Assembly (NCBI RefSeq): GCF_013315265.1
Contig: NZ_JABUFE010000005.1
Coordinates: 62,001 to 126,000, forward strand
Reading direction: 5' to 3'
DNA length: 64,000 nt
DNA from: Parasulfitobacter algicola
GTDB taxonomy: Bacteria > Pseudomonadota > Alphaproteobacteria > Rhodobacterales > Rhodobacteraceae
The translations under genes and the position numbers were made by a program. Every line of letters begins with the position of its first letter. Position 1 is the first letter of the stretch. Positions 55,603 through 64,000 of this stretch are shown here, piece by piece. The notes beneath the pieces were generated by a model. That model saw only the letters and a program-made list of their open reading frames with translations, was not told where the DNA came from and did no database searches.

Positions 55603-56629
55603 GTCGTCATCCCTTGAGTTCACCATTGCCGCCGATCCGCCGTTGCGCCTTGATAAAGCGCTTGCCCGCGATGCGCCAGAGGCCGCATCGTTAAGCCGGT
55701 CACGTCTGGCGCGATTGCTGGCAGACGGACATATAACTGTAAACGGCGTACTTGCGACAGACCCCAAAGCGCGCATCGCCGAAGGTGCACAGATCATCGT
55801 CGCACTGCCCGATGCGGAAGAAAGCCATATACTGCCGGAAGATATTCCGCTGAATGTGATCTATGAAGATGATAATCTGATCGTGATCAATAAACCCGCA
55901 GGTATGGTCGTACATCCCGCACCGGGTTCGCCCAGTGGAACGTTAGTCAATGCATTGCTGCATCATTGCGGTGACAGTCTGTCTGGGGTTGGCGGCGCAA
56001 AACGCCCAGGCGTGGTGCACCGCATCGACAAGGATACGTCGGGGCTTTTGGTTGTCGCCAAGACGGATCGCGCGCATCACGGATTGGCCGCGCAATTCGA
56101 AGCGCACACGGTCGAACGTGTTTATAGCGCGATTGTGTACGGTGTGCCTGATGCCAATGATCCGCGCCTACGGGGCATTAAAGGCACAAGTTTTGAACCC
56201 GGGAATATTTTAAAACTAACAACGCAGCTTGCGCGCCACAAAACAGACCGTCAGCGTCAGGCCGTTTTATTCCATGGCGGTCGGCATGCCATAACCCGCG
56301 CGCGGATTGTGCAGTCATATGGAACGCCGCCCGTTTTGGCATTAATTGATTGCTGGCTGGAAACCGGCCGCACCCATCAGATCAGGGTTCATATGGCCCA
56401 TGCAGGTCATGGTTTGATCGGGGATCCAACCTATGGCGGAAAACGCAAATTGAACGCCAAGGCCTTGTCTTCGCAGGCTATTTCCGACGTGCAAGCCTTT
56501 CCCCGGCAGGCACTTCACGCGAAAACCCTTGGGTTCAGACATCCTGTCACGGGGGATGATATGCAATTTCAGGCCGATCTTCCCGATGATATGCAACAGC
56601 TTTTGCGCACAATATCTGCTGTAATCTGA
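55601..56629 (+). CDS. rluD: RluD-type rRNA pseudouridine synthase
   Basis: A 342-residue synthase with an N-terminal S4 domain (SRSRLARLLADGHITVNG) and the RluA/RluD catalytic motif HRIDKDTSGLLVVAKT, whose Asp attacks the uridine. LIDCWLETGRTHQIRVHMAHAGHGLIGDPTYG is also typical. The start at 55601 lies in the shared CATG. RluD rather than RluC is inferred from the domain order. Confidence 0.9.
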   Translation: MSSSLEFTIAADPPLRLDKALARDAPEAASLSRSRLARLLADGHITVNGVLATDPKARIAEGAQIIVALPDAEESHILPEDIPLNVIYEDDNLIVINKPAGMVVHPAPGSPSGTLVNALLHHCGDSLSGVGGAKRPGVVHRIDKDTSGLLVVAKTDRAHHGLAAQFEAHTVERVYSAIVYGVPDANDPRLRGIKGTSFEPGNILKLTTQLARHKTDRQRQAVLFHGGRHAITRARIVQSYGTPPVLALIDCWLETGRTHQIRVHMAHAGHGLIGDPTYGGKRKLNAKALSSQAISDVQAFPRQALHAKTLGFRHPVTGDDMQFQADLPDDMQQLLRTISAVI

Positions 56630-56684
56630 TATTACTTGTGCGTGAAAGCACTGAAACACATCTAGACCACTGCTATGATTGATC

Positions 56685-56699
56685 TTAATTTATTCTTAA
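56685..56699. promoter_or_regulatory. CtrA-type box upstream of rpoH
   Basis: TTAA (56685-56688), TTTATTC, TTAA (56696-56699), then CC. A perfect TTAA-N7-TTAA 20 bp upstream of the putative -35 of rpoH. Confidence 0.5.
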
Positions 56700-56719
56700 C
56701 CAAAGCGCGCATGAACATC

Positions 56720-56748
56720 TTGAAACCTTTGTTAGCGCTACATATGTA
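56720..56748 (+). promoter_or_regulatory. Putative rpoH promoter
   Basis: TTGAAA (56720-56725), 17 bases, TATGTA (56743-56748). It fits a housekeeping promoter; the preceding C and the CTTG start also resemble alphaproteobacterial heat-shock promoters, so autoregulation is possible. About 40 bp before the rpoH start. Confidence 0.45.
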
Positions 56749-56787
56749 CATGTTAATCCCGTAAACATTGGGAAAGGGACAAAGAAG

Positions 56788-57684
56788 ATGAGCACATATA
56801 CAAACCTTCCAGCGCCGTCGCCTGAACAGGGCTTGAACCGCTATTTGCAGGAAATTCGCAAGTTTCCGATGCTTGAGCCGGAAGAAGAATACATGCTGGC
56901 CAAGCGATGGGTCGAAGAAGAAGATTCAAGCGCAGCGCACAAAATGGTTACGTCGCACCTGCGTTTGGCCGCCAAAATCGCTATGGGATATCGTGGATAT
57001 GGTTTACCCCAGGCCGAAGTAATATCCGAGGCCAACGTGGGCCTGATGCAGGCTGTCAAACGGTTTGACCCAGAAAAGGGCTTCCGCCTTGCGACCTATG
57101 CGATGTGGTGGATCCGTGCCTCGATCCAGGAATATATTTTGCGCTCATGGTCATTGGTGAAACTTGGCACAACCTCGGCTCAGAAAAAGCTGTTTTTCAA
57201 CCTGCGCAAGGCAAAATCAAAAATCGGAGCTTTGGAAGATGGCGATCTGCGCCCGGAAAATGTGGCCAAAATTGCCCATGATCTGAATGTGACTGAAAAA
57301 GAGGTTATCTCAATGAACCGCCGCTTGTCTGGTGGCGATGCCTCGTTAAATGCGATTGTCGGTTCAGATGGCGAAGGTGCGACGCAGTGGCAGGATTGGC
57401 TGGAAGACGAAGATGCTGATCAGGCTGGCGACTATGCCGAACGCGATGAACTGGACACGCGCCGTGAACTTTTGGCCGAAGCGATGAAGGTTCTGAATGA
57501 CCGCGAGCGCGATATTTTGACCCAAAGACGGCTTCAGGATCAGGTCGTGACATTGGAAGATTTGTCTGGACAATATGATGTCAGCCGCGAACGGATCCGC
57601 CAAATTGAGGTGCGCGCGTTTGAAAAATTACAAAAGCGTATGCGGGACCTTGCAATCGAAAAGGGTGTCCTGACCCGTACATAA
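56788..57684 (+). CDS. rpoH: RNA polymerase sigma factor RpoH (sigma-32)
   Basis: A 298-residue heat-shock sigma factor. Region 2 has RLAAKIAMGYRGYGLPQAEVI and the core-binding RFDPEKGFRLATYAMWWIRASIQEYIL, the RpoH box is QKKLFFNLR at 132-140, and region 4 has DQVVTLEDLSGQYDVSRERIRQIEVRAFEKL. AAAGGGACAAAGAAG precedes the ATG. Many Rhodobacterales have two RpoH proteins; which type this is, I cannot tell. Confidence 0.95.
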   Translation: MSTYTNLPAPSPEQGLNRYLQEIRKFPMLEPEEEYMLAKRWVEEEDSSAAHKMVTSHLRLAAKIAMGYRGYGLPQAEVISEANVGLMQAVKRFDPEKGFRLATYAMWWIRASIQEYILRSWSLVKLGTTSAQKKLFFNLRKAKSKIGALEDGDLRPENVAKIAHDLNVTEKEVISMNRRLSGGDASLNAIVGSDGEGATQWQDWLEDEDADQAGDYAERDELDTRRELLAEAMKVLNDRERDILTQRRLQDQVVTLEDLSGQYDVSRERIRQIEVRAFEKLQKRMRDLAIEKGVLTRT

Positions 57685-57757
57685 CGGCTAAAAGTTGTGC
57701 CTTTTCCGTTAATTATGACATTTTCAACACCCTTTGACACAATCTGGGTGTTGAAAA
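57683..57757. repeat. Hairpins downstream of rpoH
   Basis: The first is AACGG...CCGTT (57683-57710) with an inner AAAAG/CTTTT. The second is a perfect 12-bp inverted repeat, TTTTCAACACCC (57721-57732) and GGGTGTTGAAAA (57746-57757), with a 13-base spacer. A third small stem GGCTA/TAGCC lies at 57791-57804. The first probably ends rpoH transcripts. The second has no T run and could be an operator for the next gene. Confidence 0.55.
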
Positions 57758-57863
57758 ATACTTAATAAAACTGCACACTCTTGTTTCATTGGCTATTTTT
57801 AGCCTTAAAACTTCCACAATGACGCTATTAAAGGTTGATTGTGAAAAGTTGTAGAGGTGTGGT

Positions 57864-59540
57864 TTGATTGAGAGCACTGATTTCGTTTTGCTGAAAGCTT
57901 TTTTTGGCGATATTCCATTTTGGGTCGACAGCCCAAATGCAGCGATTGCTATTGGAATCGGTGCTGCAATTTTTTTCATTCTGATGGGAACGTTTTTAAA
58001 GCGCCCCAAACCCCCCCAAGTCGCAAGCGGTTTTCCTGAAAATCAGGATCAGAAATCTGCAAAACAGATGAAAGGCACACGCGCCATGCCAGATGTCCTT
58101 GCCTATGACGCAAGCGGTGCGAGTGTATCGCTGAAAGACGTCAGAAATGCAGCGGCCCAGCCACCGCAACCGATCCGGATTGTCAAACAAGATGATCAAT
58201 GGCCTGATCCGACGCAGGAAGAGATCGACGCTTTTTTTGAAGAACATGCCGTTTCCAGCATTTATCTTGTCCGCCAATGGCCAAATGAGGATGAAGCGCC
58301 GACAAGCTATCTGGGTGGTTTCCCAACCCTTCCTGAAAGTATTTCCTGGCCGCGCAATCGCCGTACAGGTCTGCCTTTGCACTTCTTGGCACAGATTAAT
58401 TTCGATGAAATGCCGGAATTGTTTGATGGCCCCGAATTTCCCGAAGAAGGTACGCTATTCTTTTTCGGCGATATTTCCGAACAAATGCATTGGAAAGACA
58501 CCTGTGCGATGCAGGAAGATACGCGTGTTTTATACACGGACGAAGATATTCGCGACCTGAAAGAAACCATGCCACCGTCTGATCTGCCGGATATTGGTCA
58601 CGAAGATGATAAAGCCAGTGGTGGGTTTGCGGAAAAGGATAAGAAATCCTTTGTGAAATGGCCGGTCAAAGGTCACGTTGTGGATACCATTCCATCCGAT
58701 TGGTCCCGATCACGCGAACAGGTTTCACCCAAGCTGATCAGTGGCGCACAGGATCTTGCGGCCCGCCAGATTACAGCTTTGATTGTAGATGCCCCCGAAA
58801 GTCCTGGTGCCAAATCCTTGATCAAAATCACCAAGGCCAGTGCGAATGCGCGCAGGCCTCTGTTAGGCGAAGAAACAGACGAAGAAATCGAATTCGTACC
58901 AGAGGGCCTTGGCGGCCAATTCCCGTATAATGGCAAGGTTGCGAAAATCGTTCTTCGGACGTTCCTGACCGAAGCTGAATCAAAATATGAAAGCTTGATG
59001 CTGCGTCGTGACAGCTATTCCAAAGGGAAACGTGGCAAGAAAACACCCGAATTAGCTTATCTCGAAGGCTATATGCCAACGACACGCGGGCTGCTGAATG
59101 GTTTGAAAGCCATTGATGTATATGACGCTTTGCCGCCAAAACTGATGGAAGCGTTTGAGCTGTGGTTACAGGTCGAAGTCAAAAGTGGCTTTATCGACGG
59201 TTGGACAATGACCGAACGTTTGCACATTGCTCTGCGGCATGCCGCGCGTTTGGCCGTTAGTGACGAAAAGCTGCGCGCCAGTTTGCCAGATGGGTTCATG
59301 GACCACTTCCGCCGCGATCTTCAGCCGTCCATCAACGATGGCGAGCATATGATTGGCGGGCCAAAATCCTTTAAGACAGCCCCGACAAGTGGCGAAGGTG
59401 TGAAATTACTGCAGCTTGATAGCGACTATGCCGTGGACTTCATGTTCTCAGATTATGGCATTGCTGATTTCTGGATTGAAGAAGAAGATCTGGAAGCACT
59501 GCGTTTTGAAAACGCCTATGGTGCTACAGCCAGCGCGTGA
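57864..59540 (+). CDS. Membrane-anchored DUF1963 protein
   Basis: A 558-residue protein with one N-terminal helix (about 24-44, AAIAIGIGAAIFFILMGTFL) and a large cytoplasmic or periplasmic part. Its first half contains the DUF1963 block SYLGGFPTLPESISWPRNRRTGLPLHFLAQINFDEMP; the end IADFWIEEEDLEALRFENAYG is also typical (FWIxxxDLxxxxF). TTG start at 57864 with AGAGG 6 bases upstream. The role of DUF1963 is not settled. Confidence 0.8.
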   Translation: MIESTDFVLLKAFFGDIPFWVDSPNAAIAIGIGAAIFFILMGTFLKRPKPPQVASGFPENQDQKSAKQMKGTRAMPDVLAYDASGASVSLKDVRNAAAQPPQPIRIVKQDDQWPDPTQEEIDAFFEEHAVSSIYLVRQWPNEDEAPTSYLGGFPTLPESISWPRNRRTGLPLHFLAQINFDEMPELFDGPEFPEEGTLFFFGDISEQMHWKDTCAMQEDTRVLYTDEDIRDLKETMPPSDLPDIGHEDDKASGGFAEKDKKSFVKWPVKGHVVDTIPSDWSRSREQVSPKLISGAQDLAARQITALIVDAPESPGAKSLIKITKASANARRPLLGEETDEEIEFVPEGLGGQFPYNGKVAKIVLRTFLTEAESKYESLMLRRDSYSKGKRGKKTPELAYLEGYMPTTRGLLNGLKAIDVYDALPPKLMEAFELWLQVEVKSGFIDGWTMTERLHIALRHAARLAVSDEKLRASLPDGFMDHFRRDLQPSINDGEHMIGGPKSFKTAPTSGEGVKLLQLDSDYAVDFMFSDYGIADFWIEEEDLEALRFENAYGATASA

Positions 59541-59550
59541 TCCTGTCACA

Positions 59551-59596
59551 AACGTAAACGGGCGCTTCTGCAAAAGAGCGCCCGAAATTACGTTTT
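59551..59596. terminator. Bidirectional terminator between DUF1963 gene and pepF
   Basis: Nested stem. The inner part is CGGGCGCT (59559-59566) with AGCGCCCG (59577-59584), the outer part AACGTAA (59551-59557) with TTACGTT (59588-59594), followed by TT. It lies between convergent genes. Confidence 0.85.
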
Positions 59597-61420
59597 CTAG
59601 CTGTCCATCGCTTCCAATTCATCTATCATCGCGCTGATCATACTAAGCCCTTTGTCCCAGAACTTTGGATCACTCGCATCCAGACCAAACGGTGCAAGCA
59701 GTTCTTTGTGATGCTTTGATCCGCCTGCTTTCAGCATATCAAAATATTTTTCCTGAAAATCAGCGTCGCCTTCTTCATAAACGGCATAAAGCGCGTTCAC
59801 TAAGCCATCGCCAAATGCATAGGCATAGACATAAAACGGCGAATGCACGAAGTGCGGAATATAAGCCCAGAATGTCTCATACCCATCCATAAATTCGAAA
59901 ACGGGTCCCAGGCTTTCGGCCTGAACGCTCATCCATAGCGCGTTGATATCATCTGGCGTCAACTCACCCTGTCCACGGGCGTCGTGCAATTTGCATTCAA
60001 AATCATAAAACGCGATTTGGCGAACGACCGTATTGATCATATCCTCAACCTTGCCGGCCAACAGCGTTTTGCGTTCCTCTTGCGTGGTTGCTGCATCCAG
60101 CAGCTTACGAAAGGTCAGCATTTCGCCAAACACACTGGCCGTTTCCGCCAAAGTCAGCGGGGTCGAGCTGAGCAATTCACCTTGCCCTGCCGCCAGAACT
60201 TGATGAACGCCATGACCTAACTCATGGGCCAATGTCATGACATCGCGGGGCTTACCCAGATAGTTCAACATTACATAAGGATGCACTTCGGTTACCGTTG
60301 GGTGGGCAAACGCGCCCGGTGCTTTGCCAGGTTTTACGCCCGCATCAATCCAGCCCTTGGTGAAAAACGGTTTGGCCAGATCAGCCATGCGCGTATCAAA
60401 GGCACCATACGCCTCCATCACCGTTTTTTCCGCATCGTCCCAGCCAATGATCTTAGGATCATCCATCGGTAAGGGCGCGTTGCGATCCCAAACCTGCATC
60501 GTCTCTAACCCCAGCCATTTGGCCTTTAGCTTGTAATACCGATGCGACAATTTCGGATACGCTGCGACCACAGCATTGCGCAGTGCTTCAACCACCTCAG
60601 GTTCGACATGATTTGATAAATGCCGCCCGGTCTGCGGTGTCGGCATCCCGCGCCAGCGATCTTCGATCTCTTTTTCTTTGGCCAACGTATTATGAACGCG
60701 GGCAAACAACTTGATATCATTGCCAAAAACGCGCGCCAACTCACGACTTGCGGCTTCACGCTTTGACCGATCCTGATCCGTCAAAAGGTTCAATGTACCT
60801 TCGATACCCAATTCGTCGCCATTAACGTTAAACGTCAGACCTGCGATGGTTTCATCAAACAGCCTGTTCCAAGCAGCAGATCCAACTGTCGACTGATCAT
60901 GCAGAAATTTCTCAAGCTCATCCGACAGCTGATATGGTTTCATGGCGCGAATACGATCAAAAACCGGTTTATAGCGCGCAAGATCAGTGTTTGTAGACAG
61001 TAACCCGTTCAGATGATCGTCATCTAATCTGTTGAATTCAAGGCTGTAAAAAACCAGCGGTGTCGTGAAACTGGTCAATTTGTCCTGCATATCGGCCATA
61101 AATTTTGCACGATCCGCATCGGTGGTTTGCTGATAATACCGCAGGCCCGCGAATGACATAATTCGCCCGGCAATAACGTCGATCTTTTCATACCTTTGTA
61201 CCGCATCCAACAAACCGGCCGCGTCCAGATCGGCCAGCTTACCCTGATAATCGCGGGCAAAATCAGCACAGGCTTTTTCCAGCCAGTCCAGATCGCGCTT
61301 GATTTCGGCGCTGTCGGTCGCCGGATAAAGATCGGTCAGGTCCCATTCTGGCAAATCACCAAGATTATCACCGCCAATGGCAGGGCGTACGTCAAAAACG
61401 GGGCTGGAAAACATGCTCAT
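59597..61420 (-). CDS. pepF: Oligoendopeptidase F (M3B family)
   Basis: A 607-residue cytoplasmic metallopeptidase that trims short peptides. The zinc site is HELGH in MTLAHELGHGVHQVL with the third ligand Glu in LTLAETASVFGEML. It starts at 61420 with AGAGG 6 bases upstream (MSMFSSPVFDVR); a longer frame reaches 61447. Full length. Confidence 0.93.
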   Translation of the reverse strand: MSMFSSPVFDVRPAIGGDNLGDLPEWDLTDLYPATDSAEIKRDLDWLEKACADFARDYQGKLADLDAAGLLDAVQRYEKIDVIAGRIMSFAGLRYYQQTTDADRAKFMADMQDKLTSFTTPLVFYSLEFNRLDDDHLNGLLSTNTDLARYKPVFDRIRAMKPYQLSDELEKFLHDQSTVGSAAWNRLFDETIAGLTFNVNGDELGIEGTLNLLTDQDRSKREAASRELARVFGNDIKLFARVHNTLAKEKEIEDRWRGMPTPQTGRHLSNHVEPEVVEALRNAVVAAYPKLSHRYYKLKAKWLGLETMQVWDRNAPLPMDDPKIIGWDDAEKTVMEAYGAFDTRMADLAKPFFTKGWIDAGVKPGKAPGAFAHPTVTEVHPYVMLNYLGKPRDVMTLAHELGHGVHQVLAAGQGELLSSTPLTLAETASVFGEMLTFRKLLDAATTQEERKTLLAGKVEDMINTVVRQIAFYDFECKLHDARGQGELTPDDINALWMSVQAESLGPVFEFMDGYETFWAYIPHFVHSPFYVYAYAFGDGLVNALYAVYEEGDADFQEKYFDMLKAGGSKHHKELLAPFGLDASDPKFWDKGLSMISAMIDELEAMDS

Positions 61421-61480
61421 ATGATACCTCTGATTATCGTTACGCATAAGATATGCCCTGACGCGGCTACCGCAACCTGT

Positions 61481-63073
61481 TTATCCATATTGCTGCAGCA
61501 TTTCCTTTAGATCGCCTAAGGTATTTGCCTCTTGCAGCGGTTTATCGTGACGCCACCGCGACATCCGCGGAAATCGAAGTGCAACGCCTGATTTATGACG
61601 TGTGCTTTCCTGGATGCCTTCAAATGCAATTTCAAATACATGTTCAGGTTTGACCTGCCGCACAGGTCCGAAGCGTTGCAGTGTATTTTTCTTAACCCAT
61701 TGTGTAATCTGGCGAAATTCTGCATCGGTCAGACCGGAATAGGCTTTGGTAAAGGGCACCAGATCGTTGCCATTCCACACCGCAAAGGTGAAATCGGTGA
61801 ACAGATTGGCCCGCCGTCCGTGACCCGATTGCGCATAGATCATAACCGCATCAATCGTTAGCGGATCGACCTTCCACTTCCACCAATCCCCTTTTTTGCG
61901 CCCCGAAAGATAGGGGCTGTCCAACCGTTTGAGCATCAGCCCTTCGGCCCCCAAATCACGCGAAATTGCGCGTTGATCCGCCAAATCTTGCCAACTGTCA
62001 GCCGTCAGGCTGTCAGACAACCGCAAAGGCAGATCATCTGGTAAATCTACAATCATATCAGCCAGTTGCGCGCGTCGTTTCTTGAATGACCAGTCGCGAA
62101 TATCTTGCCCCTGCCATTCCAGCAGGTCATAGGCTTTCAGAACCACAGGTGCCTCACTCAGCAGCTTTTTCGGCACCGTTTTGCGCCCAATCCGTTTTTG
62201 CAGCGCGCTAAAGGGCAGGGGGGCATCACCCTGCCACGCCAAAACTTCGCCATCAATAACGGTGCCTGGGGGGACAAAATCGACCAGTTGCGCCAGCTCT
62301 GGAAAACGATCTGTCATCAGATCTTCGCCCCGTGACCACAAAAAATGCTGCCCGTCGCGCAAGATTAGCTGGCCGCGAATACCGTCCCATTTATACTCAG
62401 CGCTCCACTCGGTCACATCGCCCAGGTCCTGCGCCTCACCGTCCAGTTGATAGGCCAGATAAAAGGGATAGGGTTTGGACAAATCCGCCGCCGGATCATC
62501 GGTCAAGATCAGCGCGTGATAGCTGGTTGTCGCAGGCGTCCAGTTGCCCATCAGCTTGTGCGTCAACTGTGCCTCTGGTTGATCGGTTGCTTTGGCCAAC
62601 GCGCGCGTCATCAGTTTTTGACTGACCCCCACTCGAAATCCGCCTGTGATCAGTTTATTGAATAAAAACCGCTCGACCCCATCCAACTGATCCCATGCTT
62701 TCAGAATACCTGATTTCCGATCGGTTTCTTCTAACATACCTAAATCAATGACATAATTCACCCAGTGGGTCAGGCTGTGGTCCTGCGGATTTGATGGCAG
62801 GGGCAGCACTAAAGAGATCGTTTCCGCCAAATCCCCGACAATGGGATAGGCTTCTTCGAACAACCAAAGTGGAATGCCCGCGCGTTCAGCCGCCCATTCG
62901 CGCAACCGCGTTGTGTTGATTGCGCGCTTGGGACGACGGGATGAAAACAACGCAATGCACCATAATTTGTCATCATCGGGTGCATCACGAAAATAATCGG
63001 CCATTGCAGCAGTTTTAAGGGTCGTTTTTGTCGTCTGATCCAGCACTGTGAAAAGCTGCGCAAAGCGTTTCAT
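61481..63073 (-). CDS. ATP-dependent DNA ligase (exonuclease-linked type)
   Basis: A 530-residue ATP-dependent ligase. The adenylation motif is EYKWDGIRGQL (lysine of KxDG), followed by TVIDGEVLAWQ and EGLMLKRLDSPYLSGRKKGDWWKWK, and an OB-fold. The N-terminal domain (1-200) is the DNA-binding domain seen in LigB-like and archaeal-type ligases. It overlaps the partner exonuclease stop by 4 bp. Bacterial ligases with this partner are linked to repair, including cisplatin damage in some reports. Confidence 0.92.
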   Translation of the reverse strand: MKRFAQLFTVLDQTTKTTLKTAAMADYFRDAPDDDKLWCIALFSSRRPKRAINTTRLREWAAERAGIPLWLFEEAYPIVGDLAETISLVLPLPSNPQDHSLTHWVNYVIDLGMLEETDRKSGILKAWDQLDGVERFLFNKLITGGFRVGVSQKLMTRALAKATDQPEAQLTHKLMGNWTPATTSYHALILTDDPAADLSKPYPFYLAYQLDGEAQDLGDVTEWSAEYKWDGIRGQLILRDGQHFLWSRGEDLMTDRFPELAQLVDFVPPGTVIDGEVLAWQGDAPLPFSALQKRIGRKTVPKKLLSEAPVVLKAYDLLEWQGQDIRDWSFKKRRAQLADMIVDLPDDLPLRLSDSLTADSWQDLADQRAISRDLGAEGLMLKRLDSPYLSGRKKGDWWKWKVDPLTIDAVMIYAQSGHGRRANLFTDFTFAVWNGNDLVPFTKAYSGLTDAEFRQITQWVKKNTLQRFGPVRQVKPEHVFEIAFEGIQESTRHKSGVALRFPRMSRWRHDKPLQEANTLGDLKEMLQQYG

Positions 63074-64000
63074 GCAGCAATCTCTGGGTCTGTTTGGTCC
63101 AACGCGTCCCCTTCGTATTCTGTTTCAACAATCTGCGCATCATATCCTTGATCTTCCAGCCAGCGGCGAAAAATGCTGGTATATCCATGGGTTACAAAAA
63201 TACGTTCTGCCCCGGTTTCGGCAATTGCGGTGTTCAATCCATCCCAGTCCGCATGGTCCGACATCACAAATCCGCGGTCAGCGGCTCGTCTGCGCCGTAC
63301 CCCGCGCACTGCCATCCAGCCCGACGCAAACGCCGTCGATTGCGCTCCAAAGCGCTGCGTCCAACTGCCAAAACCTGATGGGGGGCACACAACCAAAGCA
63401 CCTGAATAGGATTTGAGGTCCAGGTCAGGTGTCACACGGATCGTGTCAGGCAGGATCAAACCCTGGGCACGCAACACATCATTTGTATTTTCAACCGCGC
63501 CGTGGGTCAGGATCGGACCAATATCGGCATTCACGGCACTTAAGATCCGCTGCGCCTTGCCCAGGGCATAGGCCCCCAAAACCGAAGTCCGCCCTGCGGC
63601 TGCGTTCTTGCGCCACCAATCATTGATCTGGTCCATGACATTATTCTGTGGCTGCCATTTGAAAACAGGTAGCCCAAAGGTGCATTCGGTAATAAAAGCG
63701 TGGCATGTAACAGGTTCAAAGGGTTCAGAAAACCCGTCTGGTTCTATCTTGTAGTCGCCTGAAACCACCCACACCTCGCCTTTGTGTTCGATCCGGATCT
63801 GGGCTGATCCAGGTACGTGACCTGCAGGATGAAAGGATACGTCAACATCGCCAATGCGCTGCACCGTACCATAGTCGATCGATTGCAGATCAATGTCACC
63901 CAAGCGATGCCGCATCACCGGCGCTGCGGCGTGCGTTGCCATATAATGCGCGTGTCCGGATCGGGCGTGATCGGCATGGCCGTGCGTAATCAGGGCCCGA
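63070..64000 (-). CDS. Ligase-associated DNA exonuclease (partial, start beyond window)
   Basis: The last 310 or so residues of a metallo-beta-lactamase/beta-CASP nuclease. Near the window edge the metal motif LITHGHADHARSGH is visible (positions about 63955-63999), then FHPAGHVPGSAQIRI and VSGDYK, and a beta-CASP part with VMSDHADWDGL and FVTHGYTSIFRRWL. The gene runs past the right edge; the Met at 63942 is internal. It is the usual partner of the ligase in the Lhr-helicase repair cluster. Confidence 0.9.
   Translation of the reverse strand, partial: RALITHGHADHARSGHAHYMATHAAAPVMRHRLGDIDLQSIDYGTVQRIGDVDVSFHPAGHVPGSAQIRIEHKGEVWVVSGDYKIEPDGFSEPFEPVTCHAFITECTFGLPVFKWQPQNNVMDQINDWWRKNAAAGRTSVLGAYALGKAQRILSAVNADIGPILTHGAVENTNDVLRAQGLILPDTIRVTPDLDLKSYSGALVVCPPSGFGSWTQRFGAQSTAFASGWMAVRGVRRRRAADRGFVMSDHADWDGLNTAIAETGAERIFVTHGYTSIFRRWLEDQGYDAQIVETEYEGDALDQTDPEIAA

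Overview
The window looks like a chromosome segment of a marine Rhodobacterales (Roseobacter-group) alphaproteobacterium. The evidence is a full-length CckA hybrid kinase, TTAA-N7-TTAA (CtrA-type) boxes, a GTTC-N7-GTTC type SOS box at recA, RpoH, the order yceD-rpmF-plsX-fabH-ihfA-merR, the yajC-secD-secF-Mth938-ccmABCDG block, and tkt followed by two gap genes. Base composition looks moderate (near 50% GC by eye), low for the group. Nearly all of it is housekeeping DNA. I see no prophage, insertion sequence, CRISPR array or rRNA. One tRNA is present (tRNA-Pro, anticodon GGG).

Layout. 1-5463: end of glpK, an A-type Fe-S carrier, dgt, then three minus-strand genes for polytopic membrane proteins of unknown function; two of these are clear paralogs. 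5581-10670: argS, a SPOR protein, nagZ, scpA and scpB, tightly packed. 10667-13662: MFS exporter divergent from an Lrp/AsnC regulator, dCTP deaminase, tRNA-Pro. 13727-18231: merR/ihfA/fabH/plsX/rpmF/yceD operon with a divergent BamE-like lipoprotein. 18307-20643: MsrQ-like membrane protein, azoreductase, LysR regulator. 20769-27409: glycine-betaine-type ABC transporter operon headed by an alpha/beta hydrolase and the C-terminal remnant of a PLP-dependent desulfhydrase-like enzyme, then a divergent LysR gene and a DUF4336 gene. 27513-35852: serS, then yajC, secD, secF, a TauE-type permease, an Mth938 protein and ccmABCDG. 35849-44842: cckA, rsmB, a spermidine/putrescine-type ABC transporter without its binding protein, and a membrane GGDEF-EAL protein. 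44839-50969: zapA with a coiled-coil partner gene, tkt, gap1, a 47-residue membrane protein, gap2, a sulfotransferase. 51150-57684: recA, alaS, DUF1330, a DUF6476-like protein, an RluD-type synthase, rpoH. 57864-64000: a membrane-anchored DUF1963 protein, pepF, an ATP-dependent DNA ligase and the start-less end of its partner exonuclease gene.

The most informative signals are regulatory and local. Three perfect TTAA-N7-TTAA boxes lie just upstream of cckA, the GGDEF-EAL gene and rpoH, which suggests that the CckA-CtrA relay feeds back on its own kinase and reaches c-di-GMP and heat shock. GTTAnCGnTAAC sites of the LacI-family type precede both gap genes, whose products differ at the residue that selects NAD over NADP. 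Novel-biology candidates are the 1837-5463 membrane protein cluster, the 47-residue protein between the gap genes, and the coiled-coil gene fused translationally to zapA. No clear new defence or mobile system is visible.
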